This document shows, one piece after another, positions 1 to 8,300 of a DNA stretch of 64,000 nucleotides. How positions within the stretch are numbered: position 1 is the stretch's first letter; the number at the start of each line of letters is the position of its first letter. The stretch covers positions 1 to 64,000 of the forward strand of contig JAGCWA010000024.1 in assembly GCA_017962085.1 (NCBI GenBank), given 5' to 3'. The notes below the pieces were generated by a model that was given only the letters and a program-made list of their open reading frames with translations, did not search any database and was not told where the DNA came from. Origin of the DNA: Paludibacteraceae bacterium (GTDB lineage: Bacteria; Bacteroidota; Bacteroidia; Bacteroidales; Paludibacteraceae). The position numbers and the translations under genes were made by a program.

Positions 1-153
1 AAACTGATTGCGGAGTACCTGGGCTCTAAGGAAGACGGATGGGACGGCACTTACAAAGGCCAACCGATGCCTTCCACCGACTACTGGTACGTGATCGACG
101 TGGAGGAAATCGACCGCCAGTTCTTGGGCCACTTCACATTGATTAGGCAATAG
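1..153 (+). CDS. C-terminus of a T9SS type B (gliding CHU_C domain) secreted protein, partial
   Basis: Only the last 50 codons are in the window. The frame starting at base 1 reads through GWDGTYKGQPMPSTDYWY and ends LIRQ-stop at 151-153. The pattern WDGTYxGxPxPxxxYWY, then a hydrophobic strand and a terminal LIR, is the end of the gliding-motility-associated C-terminal (CHU_C) domain. In Bacteroidota this domain directs proteins through the type IX secretion system. The same motif (WDGTYKGEP, then YFYSL) closes the 4,400-residue protein encoded at 20177-33379, so this genome has at least two such cargo proteins. The passenger part lies outside the window, so its function is unknown. The next gene starts 8 bases after the stop. 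Confidence 0.85.
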   Translation, partial: KLIAEYLGSKEDGWDGTYKGQPMPSTDYWYVIDVEEIDRQFLGHFTLIRQ

Positions 154-161
154 TAAACAAT

Positions 162-1778
162 ATGTTCCATCGTTTTCAGCAGAACATTGATGGCATAGAA
201 CTGCCGAAGCAGTTTACTTATCCTTTTAGCTACGAACCTCATCCGTTGTCTGTTATGGCGGCGGATGAGGTTCGTGCTTATATCTCCTCCCAGCCCCAAT
301 GGTCAGAGGAGTTGGCGCAGGGAAAGATGTTCGGTGTGTTGGTCGTTCGGAACGGGCAAGGGGAACTGGGTTTCCTGGCTGCTTTCTCGGGCCAGTTGGC
401 GGGCACCTACCAGCACGATTATTTCGTGCCCCCTGTGTACGATTTGTCTGAGCCGGACGGTTTCTTCAGGGATGAGGAGAGGTATATTTCCTCCCTCAAT
501 GATAAGGTGGAATCCATCGCCTCCTCTGCGGAGTACCTCTCTTTGCGTTCCTTGGTGAAAGAGCTGGAGGAACGCATGGAGCGCCTTGCGGAGGAGTGGC
601 GGGTGCGCCTCGCCCAGGCGAAGGAGGAGCGGGATGCGCGTCGGTCAACAGCCCTCACCGAGGCGGAGGAACAGCAGCTGGTGAAGGAAAGCCAGTTCCT
701 CAAGGCGGAGTGCAAGCGGGAGAAGAGCAAGCTGCAGGCGGAATTGTCGCAGGCGCAGGCTGGTCTGACCCGTTACGACGAGGAGATGGAGGCCTTGAAG
801 CGGGAACGTAAACAACGTTCTGCGGCGCTACAGGGGCGTTTGTTCGACCAATTCGTGCTCTTGAACGCCAAGGGGGAGAATCGTTCGTTGTGCGGCATTT
901 TTAGCCGTGTGGGGCATCCCATACCGCCCAGCGGGGCAGGGGAGTGCGCCGCACCCAAACTGTTGCAATACGCCTTCCTGAACCATTACGAACCCTTGTG
1001 CATGGCGGAGTTCTGGTGGGGTGCCTCCCCCAAGGCGATCGTCCGTCACCATGGTCATTTCTATCCCGCCTGCAAGAGCAAGTGCGAGCCGATCTTAGGG
1101 TTTATGTTGCAGGGGTTGGATGTGGAGGACTCTCCGATCCAGCCGTTGAGCCATGAGCTGGCGTTGGAGATCGTATGGGAGGACGATTACGTGGTGGTGG
1201 TGAACAAGCCGGCGGGAGTTTTGTCCGTTCCGGGGAAGTCCGATACCCAGTCCGTCTACTCCTTTGTGCGGAAGCGTTATCCGGAGGCCACGGGACCGTT
1301 GGTGGTCCATCGGCTGGATATGTCCACGTCGGGGTTGATGGTTGTGGCGAAGACGAAGGAGGTCCATCAGGCGTTGCAGAAGCAGTTCAATGACCATACG
1401 ATACAGAAACGGTATGTGGCCTTGTTGCAGGGCGAATTATCCACGGAATCAGGCACTATTTGCCTGCCGATTTGTCCCGATGTGGAGCACCGTCCCTGCC
1501 AGATGGTGAGCGAGAGGTATGGCAAGTATGCGTTGACGGAGTATGAGGTGATTGGGCGGAAGGAAGGCGTGACCCGAGTCTATTTCTATCCGAAGACCGG
1601 TCGGACGCACCAGCTGCGGTTGCATGCGGCCCATGCCCAGGGGTTGGGGATGCCGATCGTGGGGGATGAGTTGTATGGAAAGAAGGCCGATCGTCTCTAT
1701 CTGCAGGCGCAGCGCATCGAGTTCACCCATCCAGTCACGGGAGAGCGGATCACAGTGGAGGTCGCGTGTGAGTTTTAG
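162..1778 (+). CDS. RluA-family pseudouridine synthase with long coiled-coil insert
   Basis: 538 residues. The C-terminal third, about residues 330-530, is an RluA-type RNA pseudouridine synthase. It shows DDYVVVVNKPAGVLSVPG, then VVHRLDMSTSGLMV with the catalytic Asp near residue 385, and later KTGRTHQLRLH. The enzyme isomerises uridine to pseudouridine in rRNA or tRNA; the target site cannot be read from sequence. The N-terminal half is not catalytic. It has about 110 residues of unknown fold and then a highly charged Glu/Lys/Arg-rich stretch (about residues 115-220) that should form a coiled coil. As I recall, Bacteroidales carry this longer RluA variant, while plain RluA proteins are 220-330 residues. 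The start at 162 leaves 8 bases after the upstream stop, so cotranscription is likely. Confidence 0.9.
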   Translation: MFHRFQQNIDGIELPKQFTYPFSYEPHPLSVMAADEVRAYISSQPQWSEELAQGKMFGVLVVRNGQGELGFLAAFSGQLAGTYQHDYFVPPVYDLSEPDGFFRDEERYISSLNDKVESIASSAEYLSLRSLVKELEERMERLAEEWRVRLAQAKEERDARRSTALTEAEEQQLVKESQFLKAECKREKSKLQAELSQAQAGLTRYDEEMEALKRERKQRSAALQGRLFDQFVLLNAKGENRSLCGIFSRVGHPIPPSGAGECAAPKLLQYAFLNHYEPLCMAEFWWGASPKAIVRHHGHFYPACKSKCEPILGFMLQGLDVEDSPIQPLSHELALEIVWEDDYVVVVNKPAGVLSVPGKSDTQSVYSFVRKRYPEATGPLVVHRLDMSTSGLMVVAKTKEVHQALQKQFNDHTIQKRYVALLQGELSTESGTICLPICPDVEHRPCQMVSERYGKYALTEYEVIGRKEGVTRVYFYPKTGRTHQLRLHAAHAQGLGMPIVGDELYGKKADRLYLQAQRIEFTHPVTGERITVEVACEF

Positions 1779-1837
1779 CGGATGGATGCGCAAGGGGGAC
1801 AAGTGCTTCCTTGGATTATAGGAACGATAAAAACAAT

Positions 1838-1878
1838 AAAAAAATCTAATACGGGAAGACCCGTGTTAGATTTTTTTA
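1838..1878 (+). terminator. Rho-independent terminator after the pseudouridine synthase
   Basis: The arm AATCTAATACGGG is followed by a short loop and CCCGTGTTAGATT, then seven T. All positions pair, with one G-U. A flanking A tract makes it work on both strands, so it separates the pseudouridine synthase from the CRISPR array. Confidence 0.85.
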
Positions 1879-1928
1879 TTCTAATAACAGCCTTAAATAG
1901 TTGTGTGTTAATTAGTTGTGTAGGGTGC
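1879..1928. promoter_or_regulatory. Array-flanking sequence on the cas-distal side, possible leader
   Basis: This is the 50-base AT-rich stretch between the terminator and the first full repeat, containing GTTGTGTGTTAATTAGTTG. The repeat at this end is intact, whereas the repeat at the cas2 end is truncated. This is therefore the better candidate for the end where spacers are acquired. That is inference; no leader motif is recognised. Confidence 0.3.
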
Positions 1929-3805
1929 ACTGTTTTAGACTACCCAAAAGTACAAAATTGAAAGCAATTCACAACAGCTCGGAGGTTATCACCTCGAATT
2001 CCCCGACTGTTTTAGACTACCCAAAAGTACAAAATTGAAAGCAATTCACAACGGCACATCCCGTATATATGCGACGAATTGCACTGTTTTAGACTACCCA
2101 AAAGTACAAAATTGAAAGCAATTCACAACCGCCAACGCGGGCGGTATCCCGTTCAGCATACTGTTTTAGACTACCCAAAAGTACAAAATTGAAAGCAATT
2201 CACAACCAATATTATCAAGCCTTGCAACCTTCTCCTACTGTTTTAGACTACCCAAAAGTACAAAATTGAAAGCAATTCACAACATACGGGTACGATAAAC
2301 CTGTCGCTCGACAACTGTTTTAGACTACCCAAAAGTACAAAATTGAAAGCAATTCACAACGAGAGGCAACATTTTATTATAACTAACCAGACTGTTTTAG
2401 ACTACCCAAAAGTACAAAATTGAAAGCAATTCACAACACTTAACATAGAAATAGTAGATTAACAACCACTGTTTTAGACTACCCAAAAGTACAAAATTGA
2501 AAGCAATTCACAACTGACATTGACATGTCGGAACATTGGGGAGACTGTTTTAGACTACCCAAAAGTACAAAATTGAAAGCAATTCACAACTGATAGTACG
2601 AGAACCTCCAAACGATTGCAACTGTTTTAGACTACCCAAAAGTACAAAATTGAAAGCAATTCACAACAAGATGGAAGAAAAGGAAATCATCGAGTCGACT
2701 GTTTTAGACTACCCAAAAGTACAAAATTGAAAGCAATTCACAACTGTCGAGGTACTCGATGTCGCTCATGTCCAACTGTTTTAGACTACCCAAAAGTACA
2801 AAATTGAAAGCAATTCACAACCGAGTTTTTTACGGGTATCAAAGAAACGAGACTGTTTTAGACTACCCAAAAGTACAAAATTGAAAGCAATTCACAACAT
2901 ACTTCTCGTCATAGTCTTCCTTCCTTTTACTGTTTTAGACTACCCAAAAGTACAAAATTGAAAGCAATTCACAACGTGCAGGCAATCAAAGAAGGAGACA
3001 CGACCACTGTTTTAGACTACCCAAAAGTACAAAATTGAAAGCAATTCACAACATCACATTACTAAATCATTTAGTCCAAATGACTGTTTTAGACTACCCA
3101 AAAGTACAAAATTGAAAGCAATTCACAACACTGAAGAAATGGAATTAAATTTACCAATAACTGTTTTAGACTACCCAAAAGTACAAAATTGAAAGCAATT
3201 CACAACTTATTATTCAAAGAACTTGGATTTGTGCCACTGTTTTAGACTACCCAAAAGTACAAAATTGAAAGCAATTCACAACAGCCCTTCACGATGGCCT
3301 CGACCTTCATCGACTGTTTTAGACTACCCAAAAGTACAAAATTGAAAGCAATTCACAACAGACGCTGCTCTTTATCTTGAACTTGTAACACTGTTTTAGA
3401 CTACCCAAAAGTACAAAATTGAAAGCAATTCACAACGGATGCTAATCCCGTTACGATTAACGAATTACTGTTTTAGACTACCCAAAAGTACAAAATTGAA
3501 AGCAATTCACAACGGAGACGCTGAAACGCTTCACGGGATTCGGACTGTTTTAGACTACCCAAAAGTACAAAATTGAAAGCAATTCACAACACAATCACTT
3601 GTCTCAAACGCTCGTCTGCAACTGTTTTAGACTACCCAAAAGTACAAAATTGAAAGCAATTCACAACTAACCAAACTCTTTCGTCTACCGCAATCGCACT
3701 GTTTTAGACTACCCAAAAGTACAAAATTGAAAGCAATTCACAACAAGCCGTCCACTCGGCCAACGGCATGCCCTACTGTTTTAGACTACCCAAAAGTACA
3801 AAATT
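1929..3805 (-). CRISPR. Type II-C CRISPR array, 24 spacers
   Basis: 24 complete 47-bp repeats plus one truncated copy enclose 24 spacers. On the plus strand each repeat begins ACTGTTTTAG and ends AATTCACAAC, and all complete copies I read are identical. Spacers are 30 nt except the 8th and 17th in window order, which are 29 nt. The last repeat (3775-3805) keeps only its first 31 bases and then runs directly into the cas2 stop codon. The tracrRNA anti-repeat at 9111 has the plus-strand repeat sequence, so crRNAs must be read from the minus strand, spacer first and then GTTGTGAATTGC. In that direction each repeat contains TACTTTTG, a perfect Bacteroidota -7 box. I saw no spacer matching elsewhere in this window by eye. 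Confidence 0.98.
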
Positions 3806-4150
3806 TTAAAATAGTGTTAGCTGGATAGGTAGTTGTGCCTCATCCGTTTTCCGCTTTTGCTTTTTGGTTCCGATAAAGTTCTGCATGTTGCCGAACTGCT
3901 TGTCCGTCACCCGCAGAATACTGACTTGCCCCGTTTCCGGCAATAGGTTCTGCACTCGTTTGGTATGCACGTCCGCATTCTCCGAGCTGGGACAGTGCCG
4001 CACATAGACGGAGTATTGCATCATGGTGAAGCCATCTCCCTGCAATCGTTTGCGGAAGTCGGCATATGCCTGTCGATCCTTCTTGGTCTCCGTGGGAAGG
4101 TCGAAAAAAACAAATAGCCACATAATCCTATATTCACTGAGCCGTTCCAT
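3806..4150 (-). CDS. cas2: CRISPR-associated endonuclease Cas2, type II
   Basis: 114 residues, normal for Cas2. The N-terminal ferredoxin-like strand is IMWLFVFFDLPTETKKD, with the conserved metal-binding Asp after FF. The middle reads FTMMQYSVYVRHC, typical of type II Cas2. Cas2 forms the complex with Cas1 that captures and integrates spacers. It starts 7 bases after the cas1 stop, so the two are cotranscribed. Its stop codon TAA directly abuts the truncated terminal repeat, leaving no leader between cas2 and the array. The protein ends QLPIQLTLF, which looks like a natural C-terminus, so the fusion does not seem to have cut the gene. Confidence 0.96.
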   Translation of the reverse strand: MERLSEYRIMWLFVFFDLPTETKKDRQAYADFRKRLQGDGFTMMQYSVYVRHCPSSENADVHTKRVQNLLPETGQVSILRVTDKQFGNMQNFIGTKKQKRKTDEAQLPIQLTLF

Positions 4151-4157
4151 TTCCTGT

Positions 4158-5087
4158 TCACATTATTGGGTACTGTATCTTGCGCGATTCTCCGGCAAAA
4201 CATTTGTAGAGAGAGGCTGTCGTTTGTCCCACGGCCACCATAAGCGGGCTTTGTTGTCCGTTGATGGTCACGTCGAGCATGGGGATGGTCAACAGTCTTT
4301 GTTTGTGTTCTATGGTGATGGCTTCCGGGTATCCGATTTGGTCGGTCAGGTCCACCACGAGTGCGTCCACGTAAGGGCGGTAGGGTTCCATGATATCATC
4401 TGCTAGACAATAGGCGTTGTAGCGGTTGTGGTGATGGATGCCCAAGGTGGGGAGCAGTCCGCTGGCCACCAAGGAACGTGCGACGATGGCGCGCAGGATA
4501 GCGTAGCCGTAGTTGAGGAGGAGATTGGGGGAGGAGCCTTCCCTGCCACGGGTGAAGTCGGGTATGGCGGGGAAGATGGTCTTCCAGTAGAAGGCGGCGG
4601 CTCGTCCCTCCACGTTTTCGGAGTCGCCGCTTTTCACTTCACCCACCCAACGTCTCATGTTCTCCACCTGTTCTCCACGTTTGGAGGCGAGGACCGCCGC
4701 TTGGTTGGCGATTTTCTGTTGCACGGTCTGTTGCCAGAGTTGTTTCTTCAAGGGTAGGGAAGCGTCGATTTGGCATCTGAACCGTTCGCTCTGGGTGGTG
4801 TTTCCCTCCAAGGGAAGCTGCAGACCGATGGGAAGGTGATGGCTGTCGCAGGTGATCACGGCGCAGTTGTTCTCCAGCATCTCCGCCAGCAAGCCTTGCG
4901 TCAAGGTGATTTGTTGGCAGTCCAGCACGACCACACCGATGTCTTCGATGGGGATGGTGGTGACGGTTTCCTTCTTCATTTCGTCCGTCAGGTTGCTTTT
5001 CTCCACCTCCGGCAGCTTGATGACCAATTGATGGTTGCGCAAAGATAGGTAGGCGGGATTGCTGAAACAGAGTGTACGTTTAATCAT
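4158..5087 (-). CDS. cas1: CRISPR-associated endonuclease/integrase Cas1, type II
   Basis: 309 residues, the usual size for type II Cas1. The catalytic surface is visible as GREGSSPNLLLNYGYAILRA (metal-binding Glu near residue 183), then LGIHHHNRYNAYCLADDIME (His near 217, acidic residues near 230) and PYRPYVDALV. Cas1 catalyses spacer integration with Cas2. The gene lies 3 bases after the end of a broken Bro-N reading frame and 7 bases before cas2. Its base composition resembles the GC-balanced host genes: 38 of 60 bases are G or C in 4501-4560. The cas9 gene upstream is clearly AT-rich. Confidence 0.97.
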   Translation of the reverse strand: MIKRTLCFSNPAYLSLRNHQLVIKLPEVEKSNLTDEMKKETVTTIPIEDIGVVVLDCQQITLTQGLLAEMLENNCAVITCDSHHLPIGLQLPLEGNTTQSERFRCQIDASLPLKKQLWQQTVQQKIANQAAVLASKRGEQVENMRRWVGEVKSGDSENVEGRAAAFYWKTIFPAIPDFTRGREGSSPNLLLNYGYAILRAIVARSLVASGLLPTLGIHHHNRYNAYCLADDIMEPYRPYVDALVVDLTDQIGYPEAITIEHKQRLLTIPMLDVTINGQQSPLMVAVGQTTASLYKCFAGESRKIQYPIM

Positions 5088-5090
5088 AGG

Positions 5091-5324
5091 CTAATCTATT
5101 TTTATTTCTTTGTTTACGGCCTCGAATTTCAGTTGTACGATTTTTTCGTACAACTGAAATTCCTCCTTTACAAGTTTCTTTTTCAGGTCGCTCCAATACC
5201 TTTAAGGTATTGAACTATCGGTTAACTCGGCGATTGTATCAACAACCGAAAAGTACCACTGGTCACGAATTTCATCGTGGTACGTTCTAATCTTCTTGTC
5301 TTGAAACAGTTTAATGTTACTCAT
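5091..5324 (-). pseudogene. Bro-N domain (phage antirepressor-like) fragment with internal stop, inside the cas operon
   Basis: The interval between cas9 and cas1 is one continuous frame of 78 codons. It starts MSNIKLFQDKKIRT, continues QWYFSVVDTIAELTDSSIP, then has a TAA stop, then resumes in the same frame RYWSDLKKKLVKEE and LYEKIVQLKFEA, and ends at TAG. These are Bro-N hallmarks: KLFQxKKIR, WYFSVVD, LTDSxxP(K/R)RYWSDLK and LYEKIVQLK. Related proteins normally have Lys or Arg where the TAA stands, so a single AAA-to-TAA change would explain it. Related proteins also continue for 100 or more residues, so the C-terminus is missing too. The ATG overlaps the cas9 stop (ATGA), and the frame ends 3 bases before the cas1 ATG. 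It is AT-rich like cas9. It may be a dead phage-derived gene or a surviving 40-residue peptide. Confidence 0.8.
5124..5162. repeat. Perfect 17-bp inverted repeat within the Bro-N fragment
   Basis: GAATTTCAGTTGTACGA and its exact complement are separated by five T on the plus strand. No U tract follows on either strand, so it is not a normal terminator. It encodes the conserved EFQLYEKIVQLKFE segment of the Bro-N frame, so the symmetry may simply come from that coding sequence. It would still form a strong hairpin in the cas9-cas1 mRNA. Confidence 0.75.
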
Positions 5325-8300
5325 AGATTTTTAATTTTACCTATAACAGAAATACGTACTTTCTGGGGATGAAGTTCATAGAACCCTTTTAAACTTTTTA
5401 CCCTATAATATTTCTTCGCCAATTTTGCTGATGAAGTTTTGTCATTTTGAGTTTCAATGTGCAACCTAAACCAGTAGTCTGATTCTGAGACACTTTGTAC
5501 ACGATATAAATATTTGTTTATTGTCGCATAATCTTCATCTCTCATTGCATCTTCAAAAGTTTCATTCTCCATTCCCAAAACAAACATCTCATTCTGCTGT
5601 ATACTAACTTCAAATATCCAATTTACATCAGGCAAATTTTCCAAGAACGACTCAGGCAATCGTTTGTCTAAAATACTGTCCCAAACTTCTTTTGGATTAT
5701 CAATAATAGCAGGTATTCCATATTTCTTGCGTTCTACTGCATGCCAAAATGTTACAGAATGTTCATGTTTATTTCCGTCTTTATCTCGATATATAGCAAT
5801 GTGATGGTTATTGCCAGGCTTAACAAACCCAATAGGTTCTCCTTGTTCATTGTGTTTTATTGGAGCAACAGCAGATAATCCCGTACGGCAACGAACAGTA
5901 CGAATAGGTATGGTCTTATTATCGTCTGCGAATATCGGGTCTTTATCTAAGTTGTTTAGGTTTTCCAATGCTTTTTTCACATCGTCTTTATAATCCTTCC
6001 CATTTTCAAATCCCTGATTTAAACGTTGTAAAACCCTTGTGCGAATATTCTTGTCCACAATGGAGTCAAGAACATTCTTTATCTTATCATCTTCTATTAG
6101 TTGGACTGCACCTGTTTTTTTATCTTGTTTTACTTTCTTCTCATAGGTTTCCTTACCCGTGAAAACAAAACCTTGTGCTCCTTTACCCAATTTGTATTTT
6201 TTTACAATCTCCTTTTCCCCATTTATTTCAATTTGTCCATAAACACCCTCTTCGTGTAATGCACCGCGAGGTACGATAATTCTCTGTTGTAACACATGCT
6301 TTTTACCATTCACATATTTAATTCGTTTCCCAAATGAAGCAGATTTCTTGCCAGCTTTAAATGAAACTAGTATCTTGTTCACTTCATCAGCAACTATTCC
6401 AGTTGAAAATGGTGTAAGTGAAACAAGGTATTTGTCCAACAAAGCCTTCTTCTCTTCAAATTTGATGCGGGCTGATTCAATTTGTTTTTTCATAAGATCC
6501 TTTGTTTCATCTGCATTTAGAGTGTTTATACGTTGAATAAAGCCTTGTTGGGTGCATGCAACAACTAATGCGTCTATTGCATGGTGTCTGTGATCAAGAC
6601 GCTTTGACCAATCTACAATTTGTTCTTTGGTATGCTTCTTCTTCCCATGGTCACTTTCCCATGTTACAAATTCCGTTAACCCTGCTTGTTTATACCTTGC
6701 AAAGTTAAGTTGATGTAAAATCTCGTCGTATCCCCAAAGATGACGTAATATGGCTGTAACTGTTCCGCTTGTTGCATTTACATTCCTACAACATTGTTTT
6801 AGTATCTTTATTGATTCTCTCGATATGTATTGTGTTTCTCCTGCTTGTCGAGAGATGAAATCTTCCCAATATTTTTTGTCCTCATCGGTTGTTTTACCAT
6901 TCTTTTTCCGTTCCACATAATCCTCATGCGAAAGCAGAAGTCGTTCTCGCTTAGCTGGAGATATGATGCCATCCCTACTCCATGTGTCAATACGATTAAT
7001 ATATGCATTAAACGCATCCTCACCTTGGCTCCGCATAAAGTCAAATGCTGTTCGATTACTTTTTTTCGAATTACAATATTGACAAGATAAAACCTTGTTA
7101 CTTTGTGAATTGTCACAGAGCAAATCTCGAGGGATAATGTGTTCTATCTCATATCCATCTCCATTGAGAGCTGTACTTAGTGAAAATGGTTGTCCACAAT
7201 AAATACATTGATTTACAGTTGATAAACCGTCAAAATTCTTCGAGATAAACTTGCCAGTTCTTTTGTCAAAACAACCTTTGGAAGGAAATATGAATTTGTA
7301 TTTTTCTATGATCCTTTTTGTTGGTTTTATCTCATATTCAGTTAAACGTTTTGCTATAGCTTCGTTAAGTTTCGTTGCTGCGTCATTTTGCAAAAAAGTT
7401 GTATTCCTTTCATCTTTACTTTGTTTTAGCTCTCTAGCCAATTCAACATGAATGGAATCAAAGCGTCCGTAGTCGGCCATTAATGCATTTACAACATTAA
7501 TCATTTGATTAAGTATTTTTTCTACGACAGGTTGACGAAGTGTATTTTTCTGAATTGCAGGCAATTGGTCTAAAAGAGGTCGTGCTTCATTTTCCTCTTT
7601 GGTTAAGCTGTCTGAATGCTTGAATCCTGCGTATTCACAAGCGTCACTGTATTTCAATCCTTGCTGTAAATAAGGCAGGATTCTTCGAATAGCCTTAGCG
7701 GATTTGTTCCCAAATCCTGGCTTGACAAAATCAATAGCATAAAGTCTATTTATTATGTCTTTATCGTCGATGTTATATTTCTTTTTTAATGCATTTGCCA
7801 ATTCTACTTTGTCTGAAATAGAATATATTGTATGCCATAAATCGTAAAGCGGCTCTTTCTCAAAATCTGGGTCAGTTATTTGTATTATTTCTCCGGAAAT
7901 CTCGTCAAATAATCCGCTGTCAACATTTTTTAGTCTGAATTGCAACAATTTATCAGCATCTGGAAAATCACATAGTGCATTTTTTAGTGCTATTTTGGTT
8001 GTATTGCCTTGCAATCCTTTTCCTATGGCCTTTCCTCCCCACCAACCATCTTGTTTGCTTATTCCAAGGATAGAGTACATGTCGCTTATCGTCAATTTCT
8101 CATGTGTGTCTAAAAAATCGACCATTGCTTGGCGTTGTTCCTGTGATATATACAATTCGTCGTTTTTGCGATTTTTTAAAGTCAAATTATTTACTTCTTC
8201 CCATATTTTGCATAGTTGGAACAATGGTGAACTTTTGGGTGCAACTTTTGGCCCTCCAATAACGATTTTGCCTTCCTTGTTTTTATACTCTCTTTTTTCA

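Noticed and set aside
4158..5087. Possible type II-A or II-B classification of the locus
   Set aside because: There is no csn2 or cas4. Only cas9, cas1 and cas2 are present, with a 1,246-residue Cas9, which fits II-C.
5124..5162. Perfect inverted repeat read as an intrinsic terminator between cas9 and cas1
   Set aside because: No T tract follows on either strand, and it lies in coding sequence for the conserved Bro-N segment.
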